The position numbers and the translations under genes were made by a program. A stretch of 32,305 nt of DNA from SAR86 cluster bacterium (GTDB lineage: Bacteria; Pseudomonadota; Gammaproteobacteria; Magnimaribacterales; D2472), in contig QOPC01000008.1 of NCBI GenBank assembly GCA_003331545.1, forward strand, positions 1-32,305, given 5' to 3'. Below the pieces are notes generated by a model. The model searched no databases. It had not been told where the DNA came from and was given only the letters and a program-made list of their open reading frames with translations. Below are positions 1 through 11,382 of this stretch, in pieces. Each line of letters begins with the position of its first letter. The stretch's first letter is position 1.

Positions 1-145
1 ATTTTTTAATACCTATCTCTTCTCCAAAATCTATAGTCATTTTTATTGCAGGCTTGATTGCCTCTTTGAATTCTTCGGCAGATAGAATAGTCCCAACACG
101 CACATCTACTCTCTCAAATTCTTTCCAAGTTAAATCATTCATCAT
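1..145 (-). CDS. csaA: CsaA-like tRNA-binding-domain protein, N-terminal part only (runs off left edge)
   Basis: Manual minus-strand translation from ATG at 145 (or 142): MMNDLTWKEFERVDVRVGTILSAEEFKEAIKPAIKMTIDFGEEIGIKK..., matching the recalled CsaA pattern (F..(L/V)D(I/V)RVGT...PA(I/K)K..IDFG.EIG.K). Start overlaps the stop of the upstream gene (TAATG). Confidence 0.75.
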   Translation of the reverse strand, partial: MMNDLTWKEFERVDVRVGTILSAEEFKEAIKPAIKMTIDFGEEIGIKK

Positions 146-1002
146 TATTCCTTGTCATCCCACCATGGAAAAAAGTCAGGCATATCTGAGGATATAATAT
201 TCTTAAATTTTGCTGGACGCTTTTCTAAAAAGGAATTTACTCCCTCTTTTGCATCATCTGATGCTCCCCTAGAATCAATAGCCTTACTTTCTATTACATG
301 AGCATCATAAGGATCACTTTGACCAAATGACCGCCAAAGCATTTGTCTGGTAATAGCTATAGAGATTGGTGCAGATTTTTCTGTGAGTTCTTGAGCTATT
401 TTTATTGCGTCGTCGATGAGGTTTTCTGGTTTATGGATGCTAGAAATTAATGAAATATCTAACGCTTCCTTAGATTCAATGATTCTCCCAGAAAATGTTA
501 AATCTAAAGCTTTAGAAATGCCTACAATTTTTGGAAGAAACCAGCTACTGCATGCATCAGGGACAATCCCTCTGTTGTTAAATACAAATCCGAATCTGGC
601 ATCTTCAGAGGCAATTCGAATATCACCTGGGAGTTGCATGGATGCTCCAATGCCAACTGCAGGACCATTACACGCAAATATAATAGGCTTTAAAAATTTG
701 TACATTCTTAGAGTAAGAATGCCGCCTGAATCTCTTCTAAAATCATCCTCTTTAACTGCAAAATTATCAAAAGATGGATTAAATGTATCTTTGCCACTGC
801 TTAGGTCAGCACCAGCACAAAATGCTCTACCTGCTCCCGAAATAATTACTGCTTTTAAATTATCATCTGCTTCTATAGCATCAAATGCGCTTATTAGCTC
901 TTCCATCATAAGAAATGTAAAAGCGTTTAATTTTTCTGGTCTATTTAATAATAGAACAGCGAGATTTTCATGCTGTTCTATTGTAATTGTTTTGAAACTC
1001 AC
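145..1002 (-). CDS. Crotonase / enoyl-CoA hydratase-isomerase family protein
   Basis: 285 aa ORF; crotonase motifs NRPEKLNAFT, AGRAFCAGADL, NGPAVGIGASMQLPGDIRIAS, ARFGFVFNNRGIVPDACSSWFLP. Confidence 0.9.
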   Translation of the reverse strand: MSFKTITIEQHENLAVLLLNRPEKLNAFTFLMMEELISAFDAIEADDNLKAVIISGAGRAFCAGADLSSGKDTFNPSFDNFAVKEDDFRRDSGGILTLRMYKFLKPIIFACNGPAVGIGASMQLPGDIRIASEDARFGFVFNNRGIVPDACSSWFLPKIVGISKALDLTFSGRIIESKEALDISLISSIHKPENLIDDAIKIAQELTEKSAPISIAITRQMLWRSFGQSDPYDAHVIESKAIDSRGASDDAKEGVNSFLEKRPAKFKNIISSDMPDFFPWWDDKE

Positions 1003-1008
1003 CGAAAT

Positions 1009-1446
1009 CTAGAAAGGTATATCTTCCTCTGAGATTTGAGATGCTTGAGATGGAGCTGATTGAGAGGCCGGCTGTGACTGATCGTAAGCACCTCCATCGC
1101 CGGAAGATTGCCTACCACCAAGCATGTTCATTTCATTACCAAGAATCTCTGTAGTATATTTATCATTGCCATCTTTATCTTGCCATTTCCTAGTTTGCAA
1201 TTTACCTTCAACGTATAATTGCGAACCTTTGTCTAGATATTGCTCCGCAATCTCTGCTAGTTTTCCAAAGAATACTACCCTGTGCCACTCTGTTTTTTCT
1301 CTCTGCTCACCTGATTCTTTATCCTTCCATGATTCTGAGGTCGCAATTGAGAGTGTTGCGACTGCTGTATTTGTTTGGGTATAGCGTATTTCAGGTTTTT
1401 GACCTAAATTACCCACCAAAATTACTTTATTTACTCCTCTAGCCAT
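1009..1446 (-). CDS. ssb: Single-stranded DNA-binding protein
   Basis: 145 aa; [24 protein letters not shown]...[40 protein letters not shown]-terminal acidic tip EEDIPF. Confidence 0.97.
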   Translation of the reverse strand: MARGVNKVILVGNLGQKPEIRYTQTNTAVATLSIATSESWKDKESGEQREKTEWHRVVFFGKLAEIAEQYLDKGSQLYVEGKLQTRKWQDKDGNDKYTTEILGNEMNMLGGRQSSGDGGAYDQSQPASQSAPSQASQISEEDIPF

Positions 1447-1471
1447 AATTACCTCTTATAATTAACTAAGT

Positions 1472-1501
1472 TTAACTCGAAACAAATCAGCTGGATAAAA
1501 T
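1472..1501 (+). promoter_or_regulatory. Candidate sigma70 promoter for uvrA
   Basis: TTAACT (1472-1477), 18 nt spacer, TAAAAT (1496-1501), just upstream of the uvrA ATG at 1514. The -35 is only 4/6 to consensus in AT-rich sequence. Confidence 0.4.
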
Positions 1502-1513
1502 TTCTGCAAATAA

Positions 1514-4336
1514 ATGGAAAAAATTTCTATAAAGGGCGCTAGAACGCATAATCTTAAAAACATTTCTTTGGAGATTCCTAGAGGAGAGCTAATAGTAATA
1601 ACTGGGTTATCAGGATCTGGAAAATCATCTCTCGCATTTGATACTATATATGCTGAAGGCCAGCGACGTTATGTAGAATCTCTCTCAGCATACGCTAGAC
1701 AATTTTTATCAATGATGGAGAAACCAGATGTCGATCAAATTGATGGACTCTCCCCTGCGATATCTATTGAGCAAAAATCTACTTCTCATAATCCAAGATC
1801 TACTGTGGGGACTGTTACAGAAATATATGATTATCTCAGATTATTGTATGCGCGAATTGGAATTCCAATTTGTCCAGATCATAACGAGGAGCTCTCTGCC
1901 AAAACAGTAAGTGAGATATGTGACGAGATATATGCGCTTGGCTATGATAAAAAAATTATGGTGATGGCGCCAGTAATAAGGGGTAAAAAAGGAGAGCATC
2001 TTGGTATTTATGAAGATCTAAAAGCTGAAGGCTTTGTAAGAGTAAAAATTAATGGTGTTGTCTATCCGTTAGATGAATTTCCGGCGCTAAATAAAAATCA
2101 AAAACATGACATATCGGCCATTGTTGATAGGTTGAAACTCCAAAAAGATGATGACAACCGGTCTAGGCTATCTGAGTCAATTGATACCGCTCTAAATCTT
2201 TCGGATGGCCTGATTCAAGTAGAGGTAATTGATGAAGACTCTGAGGTGCTTCTTTTTTCTTCAAACTTTTCTTGTTCTCAGTGTGGTTATTCAGTAAGTG
2301 AATTAGAACCAAGAATGTTTTCTTTTAACAATCCCTTTGGTGCCTGTGAAAAATGTGATGGTCTGGGAGTCATTCAATACTTTGATCAAAATAAATTAAT
2401 TTCGGATGATTCTGCAACTATTAATGAAGGTGCTATTAAGGGCTGGAATAGAAGAAATAGATTCTACTTTCATCAATTAAAATGTTTGGCCAAGCATTAT
2501 GATTTTGACTTAGATACTGCATGGACATCCTATTCTGAAGAAATCCAAAATATCCTTTTATGGGGATCAAAAGATAAGATCAACTTCTCTAAAAGTTTTA
2601 GGAGTGGAAGTAAGATAGTTAGGCAGCATCGTTTTGAAGGTATTATTCCCAATACCGAAAGAAGGTTTAAAGAAACAGATTCAGAGTTTATTAGAAATGA
2701 ATTAGCAAAGATGCTTTCAGATAGTCACTGTGATGCTTGTGGAGGATCTAGGCTTAAAAAAGAATCTAGAAATATTTTTATTAATGAGACTCCTATCCAA
2801 AGTATTACGAATAAAAAAATATCAGACGCATTATCTTTTTTTCAAAATATACAACTTGATGGTGCTAAAGCTACTATTGCTGAAAAGATTTTAAAAGAAA
2901 TTAAAGCGCGTCTTACATTTCTTGAAGATGTTGGGCTCAATTATCTAACTTTAGATAGAGGTGCTGGATCTCTCTCGGGAGGAGAAGCCCAGAGAATAAG
3001 ATTGGCTAGTCAAATTGGCTCTGGTCTGGTGGGTGTAACTTATGTGCTTGATGAGCCGTCAATAGGACTTCATCAAAGAGATAATGAGAGACTAATTAAA
3101 ACTCTTTACCACCTTAAAAGCCTTGGAAATACAGTGATTGTTGTAGAGCATGATGAAGAAGCAATTAGATGTGCAGATCATATTATAGATATTGGTCCAG
3201 GTGCTGGCAAACATGGTGGAGAGATCTGTGCTCAGGGAAAATTAAAAGACATATTAAAAAGCAAAGAGTCAATGACTGCTGCTTACCTGTCAGGGAAAAG
3301 AAAGATTGATTTTCCTAAGAGTCCTAGGAATTCCGATAAATTTATTGAGATAGTTGAAGCTTATGAAAATAATTTACAGCATGTAACTGTAAAAATTCCC
3401 ATAGGTATTTTTACTTGTATTACTGGTGTTTCAGGTTCTGGTAAATCCTCACTCATTAATCAGACATTGATGCCTATGAGTAGCTTTTTGCTAAATAAAG
3501 CAAATCTGAATAGGGAAATTAAATGTAAACAAATTAAGGGTTTGGAACATCTCGATAAAGTAATTGGGATAGATCAATCTCCTATTGGGCGAACTCCAAG
3601 ATCCAATCCAGCGACCTATACAGGCCTTTTCTCTCATATCAGAGACTTGTTTTCCCAATCTGAAGAAGCAAGAACAAGAGGTTACAAACCAGGTCGATTT
3701 AGCTTCAATGTAAAAGGGGGAAGATGTGAGGCATGTCAAGGTGATGGAATGATAAAAGTAGAGATGCATTTTTTAGCAGATATCTATGTGAAATGTGATG
3801 TCTGTGATGGCAAAAGATATAATGAGCAAACCCTTGAGGTGAAATATAAAGGTAAAAATATTGCTGAGGTTTTGAGCATGACTGTCGAAGAAGCTCTTGA
3901 ATTCTTCCATGCAATCCCAGCGATCAAAAATAAACTTCAAACTTTAGCAGACGTAGGCCTTACTTATATAACACTTGGGCAGTCTGCAACAACACTATCT
4001 GGCGGAGAGGCTCAAAGAATTAAACTTGCAAAAGAGCTTTCTAAAAGAAGTACTGGTAAGACATTATTTATATTAGATGAACCAACCACAGGTCTTCACT
4101 TCTATGATATCGAACTGTTGTTAGGAGTATTAAAAAGGCTATCTGATCAGGGTAATACTGTAGTGGTAATTGAGCACAACTTGGATGTTATTAAATCAAG
4201 CGATTGGATTATAGACCTCGGGCCGGAGGGAGGAAGTGATGGGGGGCTAATCATAGCCGAGGGACCTCCAAGCAAAGTTGCTCAGTCTAAAAATTCTTAT
4301 ACAGGTAAATACTTAAAAGAAACTTTGAACAGTTAA
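1514..4336 (+). CDS. uvrA: Excinuclease ABC subunit A
   Basis: 940 aa; [65 protein letters not shown]; two ABC signatures (LSGGEAQRI), zinc-finger CxxC clusters. Confidence 0.99.
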   Translation: MEKISIKGARTHNLKNISLEIPRGELIVITGLSGSGKSSLAFDTIYAEGQRRYVESLSAYARQFLSMMEKPDVDQIDGLSPAISIEQKSTSHNPRSTVGTVTEIYDYLRLLYARIGIPICPDHNEELSAKTVSEICDEIYALGYDKKIMVMAPVIRGKKGEHLGIYEDLKAEGFVRVKINGVVYPLDEFPALNKNQKHDISAIVDRLKLQKDDDNRSRLSESIDTALNLSDGLIQVEVIDEDSEVLLFSSNFSCSQCGYSVSELEPRMFSFNNPFGACEKCDGLGVIQYFDQNKLISDDSATINEGAIKGWNRRNRFYFHQLKCLAKHYDFDLDTAWTSYSEEIQNILLWGSKDKINFSKSFRSGSKIVRQHRFEGIIPNTERRFKETDSEFIRNELAKMLSDSHCDACGGSRLKKESRNIFINETPIQSITNKKISDALSFFQNIQLDGAKATIAEKILKEIKARLTFLEDVGLNYLTLDRGAGSLSGGEAQRIRLASQIGSGLVGVTYVLDEPSIGLHQRDNERLIKTLYHLKSLGNTVIVVEHDEEAIRCADHIIDIGPGAGKHGGEICAQGKLKDILKSKESMTAAYLSGKRKIDFPKSPRNSDKFIEIVEAYENNLQHVTVKIPIGIFTCITGVSGSGKSSLINQTLMPMSSFLLNKANLNREIKCKQIKGLEHLDKVIGIDQSPIGRTPRSNPATYTGLFSHIRDLFSQSEEARTRGYKPGRFSFNVKGGRCEACQGDGMIKVEMHFLADIYVKCDVCDGKRYNEQTLEVKYKGKNIAEVLSMTVEEALEFFHAIPAIKNKLQTLADVGLTYITLGQSATTLSGGEAQRIKLAKELSKRSTGKTLFILDEPTTGLHFYDIELLLGVLKRLSDQGNTVVVIEHNLDVIKSSDWIIDLGPEGGSDGGLIIAEGPPSKVAQSKNSYTGKYLKETLNS

Positions 4337-4746
4337 GCTGCGGAGCCCTCTTTAAGCTCAGGCTCAGGTGTTTCAGAGGAGCCATCTAACTCCCTATCAA
4401 CCCACTCAACATATGCCATGTCAGCTTTGTCGCCTGGCCTAAAGCCAGCTTTAATAATTCTTAAATAACCACCTGGTCTATTTTTTGACCCAATAGCAAT
4501 TTTAGTAAAGAGTTTATTAACTGCTGAATCAAGTCTTAGCTTATTAAACGCTCTTCTTCGATTTGCAACCGAGTCATCTTTAGCCATTGTAATCAAGGGC
4601 TCAACAAAAGACCTTAGTTCCTTTGCCTTTGGTAATGTTGTTTTAATTAGCTCTCTTTCAATAAAGGCTATAGCAAGATTCTTCATCAAGGCCTTGCGAT
4701 GAGAAGAATTCCTGTTTAATTTTCTGCCTGATTTTCTATGTCTCAT
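4333..4746 (-). CDS. rplQ: 50S ribosomal protein L17 with acidic C-terminal extension
   Basis: [56 protein letters not shown]; last gene of the alpha cluster. Confidence 0.98.
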   Translation of the reverse strand: MRHRKSGRKLNRNSSHRKALMKNLAIAFIERELIKTTLPKAKELRSFVEPLITMAKDDSVANRRRAFNKLRLDSAVNKLFTKIAIGSKNRPGGYLRIIKAGFRPGDKADMAYVEWVDRELDGSSETPEPELKEGSAA

Positions 4747-4751
4747 TTTTA

Positions 4752-5717
4752 TTAACCCATTGGCGGCCAGTTCTCTAGTGTTGTACCCAGAGAGAAGCCT
4801 TTGGATGCCAGAACATCCTTAATTTCATTTAAAGATTTTTTACCTAAATTTGGAGTTTTTAATAGATCAAATTCTGTTCTTTGAAGCAGATCACCAATTA
4901 AGAAAATGCTTTCAGCTTTTAAGCAATTAGTAGATCGAACTGTTAACTCTAACTCTTCAATTGACCTCATTAAGAAAGGATCAAAGTCATTTTGATCTTT
5001 CTTAGCTTCTTGCTCTGCAATGGCATCTAGATCAACGAAAGCTGCTAATTGTTGCTGCATAATAGTAGCAGCATGCTCTATAGCTTTTTTAGGATCGAGA
5101 GTTCCATCTGTTTCTAATTCAACAATTAATTTATCTAAATCAGTTCTTTTTTCAAATCTTGCATTTTCAACTGAATAAGCAACTCTTCTAACTGGACTGA
5201 AAGATGCATCAACTTTTAAAGCGCCAACAACATTCTCTTCTTCACTTCTTGAGTCTGCAGGTTCATAACCCCTTCCCGTCTTAACGGTTGCTGATAAAGA
5301 TAGACTCACTTTATCAACCAATGAGGCCACATGATGTTCAGCATCAGGTAACTCGACATTACCTGGAACTTCAAATGAATTAGATGTAACTTCACATGGG
5401 CCAGAAACATCAAGCTTGATTGAAGCACTTGTACCCTCTATGAGACTGATGGGCATATCCTTAAGGTTTAACAATATATCTATAACATCTTCCCTTACGC
5501 CTTCAATTGTTGAGTATTCATGAGAAATGCCATCAATCGTTACATCTGTAATTGCTGCACCTGGCATAGAAGATAAGAGTATTCTTCTTAAAGCATTGCC
5601 AAGTGTATGGCCAAAGCCACGTTCTAATGGTTCTAATGTAATTTTAGATGTGTTGCTATCTATGTCATCAACTTGAATGTCAGTTGGGACTAAAAGATCT
5701 ATTACTGATGTTTCCAT
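4752..5717 (-). CDS. rpoA: DNA-directed RNA polymerase subunit alpha
   Basis: 321 aa; [37 protein letters not shown]...; alpha-[18 protein letters not shown]. Confidence 0.99.
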   Translation of the reverse strand: METSVIDLLVPTDIQVDDIDSNTSKITLEPLERGFGHTLGNALRRILLSSMPGAAITDVTIDGISHEYSTIEGVREDVIDILLNLKDMPISLIEGTSASIKLDVSGPCEVTSNSFEVPGNVELPDAEHHVASLVDKVSLSLSATVKTGRGYEPADSRSEEENVVGALKVDASFSPVRRVAYSVENARFEKRTDLDKLIVELETDGTLDPKKAIEHAATIMQQQLAAFVDLDAIAEQEAKKDQNDFDPFLMRSIEELELTVRSTNCLKAESIFLIGDLLQRTEFDLLKTPNLGKKSLNEIKDVLASKGFSLGTTLENWPPMG

Positions 5718-5742
5718 AATTTCCTTCCGTTATTTACTTGGT

Positions 5743-6363
5743 TTATTTTGAATAAAGCTCAACAATGAGATTTTCATTAATTTCAGCACTTAAATCTGTT
5801 CTATCTGGTACAGATTTAAATACGCCCTTAAGAGTTTTAGAATCAACTTCAAGCCACTCACAAGCTTCTTTTTGACTAGCAAGATCTAATGCACTTTTAA
5901 TTCTTAATTGTGATTTAGATTTTTCTCTTACCTCTAATTCATCGCCAGGTTGAACTTGATAAGATGGGATATTCACTGTAGCTCCGTTGAGGTGAAAAGC
6001 TTTATGCGAAACCATTTGTCGAGCTTCAGCCCTTGTTGAAGCAAATCCCATGCGAAATACGACATTATCAAGTCTTTGTTCGAGGTAACTAAGTAGATTT
6101 TCACCTGTATTACCTTTGGATTTAGAGGCTTTCTTGTAGTAATTCCTGAACTGCTTTTCAAGAACACCATACATCCTTCTAACTTTTTGTTTTTCACGAA
6201 GCTGAACGCCGTAATCTGATAACCTACCTCTTCTCAGACCATGAACACCTGGAGCTGTTTCCATATTACATTTTGATTCAATTGCTCTTGAGCCACTTTT
6301 CAAAAACAGATCTGTGCCCTCTCTTCTTGATAATCTTAGTGATGGACCTCTATATCTTGCCAT
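5743..6363 (-). CDS. rpsD: 30S ribosomal protein S4
   Basis: 206 aa; [24 protein letters not shown]...; S4 domain [34 protein letters not shown]. Confidence 0.98.
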   Translation of the reverse strand: MARYRGPSLRLSRREGTDLFLKSGSRAIESKCNMETAPGVHGLRRGRLSDYGVQLREKQKVRRMYGVLEKQFRNYYKKASKSKGNTGENLLSYLEQRLDNVVFRMGFASTRAEARQMVSHKAFHLNGATVNIPSYQVQPGDELEVREKSKSQLRIKSALDLASQKEACEWLEVDSKTLKGVFKSVPDRTDLSAEINENLIVELYSK

Positions 6364-6372
6364 TTGATTCCC

Positions 6373-6747
6373 CTATACCCTACGTTTTTTTGAAGGACGA
6401 CAGCCATTATGAGGCAATGGTGTTACATCCGTAATACTTTTAATTTTTAGACCACACGAATTTAAGGATCTTATTGCAGACTCTCTTCCACCGCCTGGAC
6501 CTCTTACCTTCACATCTAAATTAATCATCCCAAATTCTTTTGCTGCGTTGCCAGCTTTTTCAGCAGCTATTTGAGCAGCAAATGGAGTACTTTTTCTTGA
6601 CCCCCGAAATCCAGAGCCACCTGAAGTTGCCCAGCACAATGCATTTCCCTGTTTATCAGTGATTGTGATGATTGTATTATTAAATGATGCATGTATGTGG
6701 GCCACACCATCAGAGATAACTTTTTTAACTTTTTTACCAGTTGCCAT
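6373..6747 (-). CDS. rpsK: 30S ribosomal protein S11
   Basis: [46 protein letters not shown]-terminus [13 protein letters not shown]. Confidence 0.99.
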   Translation of the reverse strand: MATGKKVKKVISDGVAHIHASFNNTIITITDKQGNALCWATSGGSGFRGSRKSTPFAAQIAAEKAGNAAKEFGMINLDVKVRGPGGGRESAIRSLNSCGLKIKSITDVTPLPHNGCRPSKKRRV

Positions 6748-6750
6748 TTA

Positions 6751-7107
6751 TTATGCCCTCATTGGTTTTTTAGGGCCCTTGCGGGTCCTTGCATTTGTTT
6801 TAGTTCTTTGTCCATTAACTGGAAGCTTTCTTCTGTGTCTGATGCCTCTATAACATCCAAGATCCATAAGTCTTTTAATATTTGTGCTCACTGATCGACG
6901 AAGATCTCCCTCAACAGTGAATTCTGAAACAGAAGTTCTTATTTTTTCAATCTGTTCCTCGCTAAGATCCGAAATCTTTTTAGAATAATCTAGCTTAAGA
7001 TTTGAACAAATATCTTGGGCAGTTTTCTTACCTATGCCATATATGTGAGTTAGTGCAATCTCGAGATGCTTATTTTCCGGTACGTTTACGCCTGCAATTC
7101 TAGCCAT
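6751..7107 (-). CDS. rpsM: 30S ribosomal protein S13
   Basis: [34 protein letters not shown]...[31 protein letters not shown]. Confidence 0.99.
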   Translation of the reverse strand: MARIAGVNVPENKHLEIALTHIYGIGKKTAQDICSNLKLDYSKKISDLSEEQIEKIRTSVSEFTVEGDLRRSVSTNIKRLMDLGCYRGIRHRRKLPVNGQRTKTNARTRKGPKKPMRA

Positions 7108-7113
7108 TTTCTA

Positions 7114-7230
7114 TTACCCTTGCTTTTGTTTATGTTTTGGATCTGTTTTGCATATCACATACAAAACACCTTTACGCCTTACTGTTTTACAATTTCTACA
7201 GATTTTTTTTACTGATGCTCTTACTTTCAT
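7114..7230 (-). CDS. rpmJ: 50S ribosomal protein L36 (38 aa, zinc-ligand-containing form)
   Basis: Not in the ORF track because it is short. Manual minus-strand translation ATG 7230 to TAA 7114: [38 protein letters not shown]. CxxC...C...H pattern; position between secY and rpsM as expected. Confidence 0.96.
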   Translation of the reverse strand: MKVRASVKKICRNCKTVRRKGVLYVICKTDPKHKQKQG

Positions 7231-7231
7231 A

Positions 7232-8527
7232 TTATCGATTATAGTTTTTTAAATTTGCTTTCTTAAGTAGGGACGAGTATTGATTTGACATCATATGAGA
7301 TTGAACTTGAGACATAAAATCCATCAATACAACCACAATAATCAATACAGAGGTTCCGCCCAAATAAAAGGAAACTCCAGCGAAATTAATCAAAGCCAAT
7401 GGAAGCAAACATATTAAAGTTAGATATATGCTGCCAAATACCGTAAGTCTTGCTAACACACTATCAACATATGCTGCGGTCTGCTCTCCCGGCCTAATGC
7501 CAGGAACAAATGCTCCTGATTTTTTTAAATTATCTGTTACCTCTTTTGTATCAAATGTTAACGCTAGCCAAATAAAACAAAATGAAATGATCAGTGCAGA
7601 AAATGTAAGAATATAGAGGGGTTGCCCAGGGTTCAGTGCCAGCGAAATTGTTTGAAGAAACCCAAAGGATTCAGCTTGCCCGAACCAAGTAGAAAGTGAA
7701 GCGGGAAATAATAAAAAAGTACTAGCAAAAATGGCTGGGATAACACCCGCCATATTTACCTTGAAGGGCAAATGACTTGCTTGCGCTTGCATCAATTTTC
7801 TACCTTGTTGTCGTTGTGCATAATTTACTGTGATGCGTCTTTGCCCTCTTTCGATAAAAACAACTATGGCAATGACAAGCATTGCTAAAACTCCTATTCC
7901 TAAGAGTAATAAGATATTAAGATCACCCTGGCGCGCCTGCTCGAGAGCTTGTCCAATGGCACCTGGAATCCCAGTCAAAATACTGGTGGCAATAATAATA
8001 GAAATCCCATTACCAATTCCACGCTCTGAGATTTGTTCTCCAAGCCACATTAAAAAAATAGTTCCAGCAACAACACTAAAAACTGCAGAAATGAAAAATG
8101 AAGTTCCTGGCTCATATGCTAAGCCGCTTGCTCCGAGTGTTACAGCTAAGGCAGAGGCTTGAACGAATGCCAGCACAACAGTTCCATACCTTGTGTATTG
8201 GGTAATTTGATTACGCCCAGCTTGCCCATCTTTTTTAAGTTCTTGCAAATATGGGATTGAATTTGAAAATAACTGCATAATAATTGCAGCGGAGATGTAA
8301 GGTACTACATTAAGAGCAAAGATACTCATTCTCTCTAACGCACCACCAGAAAATAAATTAAACATCTCTAGGATGGTTCCTTGGTTTTGATCAAACAATG
8401 CAGCCAATCTAGCGGGGTCAATCCCAGGAATCGGAATATGTGTTCCAAGGCGATAAACAACAATGGCCATGAAGACAAATCTTAGTCTTCTCCATAGATC
8501 GCTCATTCCTTTATTTTGATCAGCCAT
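7232..8527 (-). CDS. secY: Preprotein translocase subunit SecY
   Basis: 431 aa; [67 protein letters not shown]. Confidence 0.99.
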   Translation of the reverse strand: MADQNKGMSDLWRRLRFVFMAIVVYRLGTHIPIPGIDPARLAALFDQNQGTILEMFNLFSGGALERMSIFALNVVPYISAAIIMQLFSNSIPYLQELKKDGQAGRNQITQYTRYGTVVLAFVQASALAVTLGASGLAYEPGTSFFISAVFSVVAGTIFLMWLGEQISERGIGNGISIIIATSILTGIPGAIGQALEQARQGDLNILLLLGIGVLAMLVIAIVVFIERGQRRITVNYAQRQQGRKLMQAQASHLPFKVNMAGVIPAIFASTFLLFPASLSTWFGQAESFGFLQTISLALNPGQPLYILTFSALIISFCFIWLALTFDTKEVTDNLKKSGAFVPGIRPGEQTAAYVDSVLARLTVFGSIYLTLICLLPLALINFAGVSFYLGGTSVLIIVVVLMDFMSQVQSHMMSNQYSSLLKKANLKNYNR

Positions 8528-8532
8528 AAATA

Positions 8533-9075
8533 TTACTCAGCAGACTCCTCTTTATCTTTAAGAGTTTTTGTATCTGTTTTCTTCGATCTTTTAATAAACT
8601 TTTCTTTAATTGGTTTTTCTTCAATGAATGCAACTGTTCCCCCGGCTTTTTCAATTGATTCCTTGGCGCCTTTTGTTACTAGGATTCCTGATACAGTCAT
8701 TGGTTGAGAGACCTCACATACACCAAAAATTTTTACTTTTTTTGTTGCTTGAGAAATGATTCTATTAGCTTTCAGGCTATCAAGATTAACATCAGCCATG
8801 GAGGCTATATTTTTAAGATTGACCTCCTTAGAGCCTCTGTTTACTCTGGATGAAAAACCAAATTTAGGAATTCTTTGTTGAAGTGGCATCTGACCACCCT
8901 CAAAACCTCTTGCAATTGAACCACCCGATCTAGATTTCTGTCCTTTGTGGCCTCTTCCAGCAGTTTTACCTGTCCCAGAACCAATGCCCCTTCCAACACG
9001 TTTTCTATTTTTTGAAGTGCCAGTACTAGTTAGTGTATTTAAGCCAAGTGAATTATTTGTTTCTGAGTTTTCCAT
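8533..9075 (-). CDS. rplO: 50S ribosomal protein L15 with extended charged C-terminus
   Basis: [29 protein letters not shown]...[17 protein letters not shown]; 180 aa, ending [25 protein letters not shown]. Confidence 0.97.
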   Translation of the reverse strand: MENSETNNSLGLNTLTSTGTSKNRKRVGRGIGSGTGKTAGRGHKGQKSRSGGSIARGFEGGQMPLQQRIPKFGFSSRVNRGSKEVNLKNIASMADVNLDSLKANRIISQATKKVKIFGVCEVSQPMTVSGILVTKGAKESIEKAGGTVAFIEEKPIKEKFIKRSKKTDTKTLKDKEESAE

Positions 9076-9077
9076 TT

Positions 9078-9263
9078 CTAGCTCTCTGTAATTTCCAACA
9101 TATCCCTGATTTTATTAATCATGCCTCGATTACTTGGAGTATCCTCGACAGAAACAGTCTGCTGCAATTTTCTAAAACCAAGTCCCTTAACGCATTTTTT
9201 ATGATTAGGTAATCTTCCAATGCTGCTCTTAACAAGTTTTATGTCTATTGTTTTATTGCTCAT
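9078..9263 (-). CDS. rpmD: 50S ribosomal protein L30
   Basis: 61 aa; [51 protein letters not shown]. Confidence 0.96.
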   Translation of the reverse strand: MSNKTIDIKLVKSSIGRLPNHKKCVKGLGFRKLQQTVSVEDTPSNRGMINKIRDMLEITES

Positions 9264-9766
9264 GATATTTCAACCGTCTTTTTACCTCTTCTTGATGCCA
9301 CTTCTTCTGGGGATTCCATTGAGCGCAAGGCATTAATAGTCGCTCTTACAACATTTACTGGATTTGTTGATCCATAACATTTCGCTAAAACATTTTGAAC
9401 ACCAACTAATTCGAGCACAGACCTCATAGCACCACCAGCAATGATTCCAGTTCCTTCGGCAGCAGGTTGCATATAAACTTTTGCTGCACCATGTTTTGCC
9501 TTGACTGGATACCATAAAGTAGAAGCGTTCAAGCTTACGTCGACCATATTTCTTCTAGCATTTTCCATAGCTTTCTGAATTGCGATAGGGACCTCTTTTG
9601 CTTTTCCTCTTCCAAATCCAACTTTTCCCTTACCATCACCAACCACACACAATGCTGTGAATCCAAATATACGCCCACCTTTTACAACCTTCGCAACTCT
9701 ATTTACCTGGACTAGTTTTTCTTCTAGAGCGTCTTGTTGTTGCAAATTATTATTTTGTTGACTCAT
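9260..9766 (-). CDS. rpsE: 30S ribosomal protein S5
   Basis: [60 protein letters not shown]. Confidence 0.99.
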   Translation of the reverse strand: MSQQNNNLQQQDALEEKLVQVNRVAKVVKGGRIFGFTALCVVGDGKGKVGFGRGKAKEVPIAIQKAMENARRNMVDVSLNASTLWYPVKAKHGAAKVYMQPAAEGTGIIAGGAMRSVLELVGVQNVLAKCYGSTNPVNVVRATINALRSMESPEEVASRRGKKTVEIS

Positions 9767-9769
9767 TTT

Positions 9770-10117
9770 TTAAAACTCCAATCCAGCTTCTCTAGCTGAT
9801 TCTGCAATAGCTTTTATGCGACCATGATATTTGTAACCTGAACGATCAAATACTACTTTCTTAATACCAGCCTCTATCGCTCTCTCTGCAATCTTTTGAC
9901 CAATAGCTTTAGCAGAAATTAAATTATTTGCGGTCATCTTGTTTTCTTTCTCATTAGTTGATGCTGAAACTAATACAGTTGATCCAGCTGGGTCAAAAAT
10001 TTGTGCATACATATTTTGAGAAGATTTAAAGACAGACAATCTTGGTTTATCTTGCTGTGATATTCTAATTCTGGTCTTTGCTGCGCGTCTTAATCTGGAG
10101 TCTAATTTAGAAATCAT
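9770..10117 (-). CDS. rplR: 50S ribosomal protein L18
   Basis: RLRRAAKTRIRISQQDKPRLSVFKSSQNMYAQIFD...VVFDRSGYKYHGRIKAIAESAREAGLEF. Confidence 0.98.
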   Translation of the reverse strand: MISKLDSRLRRAAKTRIRISQQDKPRLSVFKSSQNMYAQIFDPAGSTVLVSASTNEKENKMTANNLISAKAIGQKIAERAIEAGIKKVVFDRSGYKYHGRIKAIAESAREAGLEF

Positions 10118-10120
10118 TTT

Positions 10121-10663
10121 TTATGCTCCTGCTGCTTTCTTAGCTTCTTTTCTTCTAATAATTTCGTCTGCATATTTCACACCCTTGCCTTTATAGGGCT
10201 CAGGTGGTCTAAAAGCTCTAATTTCGGCAGCAACTTGTCCTAAAACTTGCTTATCATGACTTTTGAGAACAACTTCTGTCTGCGATGGTGTTTCAACTTC
10301 AACTTCATCTGGGAGGTCGTAGTGAACTGGATGAGAAAATCCTAAAGTGAGCTCTAATTTTTTTCCGTTAGCTTTAGCCCTGTATCCAACCCCGACAAGC
10401 AATAATGTTTTCTGGAAACCTTCGGAAACTCCAATAACCATATTATTAATTAAGGAACGAGTTGTTCCAGCAAGAGCAGTAGAATTTGGAGAGGATTCAT
10501 CATAAGAAACTTTAATAACATCATCTGCATGAATTACAGAAACAGATTCTGGAAAAGCAAATTCAGATTTGCCTTTAGAACCAGAAACTATAATAGCTTT
10601 TTCATCTAGCTTAATTTCTATACCTGAGGGTATTGATATTGGATTTTTAGCAACTCTAGACAT
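10121..10663 (-). CDS. rplF: 50S ribosomal protein L6
   Basis: MSRVAKNPISIPSGIEIKLDEKAIIVSGSKG...LVGVGYRAKANGKKLELTLGFSHPV...RPPEPYKGKGVKYADE. Confidence 0.99.
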   Translation of the reverse strand: MSRVAKNPISIPSGIEIKLDEKAIIVSGSKGKSEFAFPESVSVIHADDVIKVSYDESSPNSTALAGTTRSLINNMVIGVSEGFQKTLLLVGVGYRAKANGKKLELTLGFSHPVHYDLPDEVEVETPSQTEVVLKSHDKQVLGQVAAEIRAFRPPEPYKGKGVKYADEIIRRKEAKKAAGA

Positions 10664-10665
10664 AA

Positions 10666-11061
10666 TTAAAAAACCTCACAAATAACTTCACCACCGATAT
10701 TCTGTGATCTAGCATCTTTATCACTCATTAATCCTTTGTTGGTGGAGAGAATAAAGATTCCTAATCCATTTTTGACTTCAGGGAGGTCTGAAGATGATGA
10801 ATATCTTCTTAAGCTTGGTTTTGAAATTCTTTTAATTTCTCTAATTGCAGGATCCTCGTTAATATACTTTAATGTAATGCTTAAAGAATCCTTGCCTTCT
10901 AATTTAATTTTTTCACAAGAAGCTATGTAGCCCTCCTTGACAAGCAAAGATACGAGTTCATGCTTAAATTTAGAAAAAGGCGCATTTACAACCTTTTTAC
11001 CTCGCATTAGGCCGTTTCTAATTCTTGTTAAACAATCTGATGTAGGGTCTTGTAAACTCAT
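10666..11061 (-). CDS. rpsH: 30S ribosomal protein S8 (start corrected from track ORF 10666..11160)
   Basis: MSLQDPTSDCLTRIRNGLMRGKKVVNAPFSKFKHELVSLLVKEGYI is the conserved N-terminus; ATG at 11061. The extra 33 aa in the track ORF overlap rpsN and look non-native. Confidence 0.96.
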   Translation of the reverse strand: MSLQDPTSDCLTRIRNGLMRGKKVVNAPFSKFKHELVSLLVKEGYIASCEKIKLEGKDSLSITLKYINEDPAIREIKRISKPSLRRYSSSSDLPEVKNGLGIFILSTNKGLMSDKDARSQNIGGEVICEVF

Positions 11062-11065
11062 AATA

Positions 11066-11371
11066 TTACCAACTTGATTTAACCAATCCAGGGATGTCAC
11101 CGCGCATTGCAGCTTCACGTAGTTTAATTCTGCTAAGTCCAAATTTTCTATATACAGCATGCGGTCTTCCAGTCATAGAGCATCTTCTGGTAACTCTAGA
11201 AGGGCTTGAATTTCTTGGAAGTTTTTGTAGTTTCTCAAAAGCTGCCATTTTTTCTTCATAAGAATTATCAGGATTCAAAAAAGCGCTTTTCAAAGCAGAT
11301 CTTTTTTCTGCATAGCGTTCTACCATTTTTTGTCTTTTGACGTCTCTAGCTATTACTGATTTTCTTGTCAT
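11066..11371 (-). CDS. rpsN: 30S ribosomal protein S14 (zinc-independent form)
   Basis: 101 aa; [48 protein letters not shown]. Confidence 0.98.
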   Translation of the reverse strand: MTRKSVIARDVKRQKMVERYAEKRSALKSAFLNPDNSYEEKMAAFEKLQKLPRNSSPSRVTRRCSMTGRPHAVYRKFGLSRIKLREAAMRGDIPGLVKSSW

Positions 11372-11382
11372 TTATTTTTACC

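Noticed and set aside
416-1012. 198-aa plus-strand ORF opposite the crotonase gene
   Set aside because: Antisense shadow of a well-supported CDS; no recognisable domain in its translation.
7830-8162. 110-aa plus-strand ORF opposite secY
   Set aside because: Antisense to conserved SecY membrane segments; no independent coding evidence.
11062-11160. N-terminal 33-aa extension of rpsH in the ORF track
   Set aside because: Overlaps rpsN and is not S8-like; the conserved S8 N-terminus begins at the ATG at 11061.
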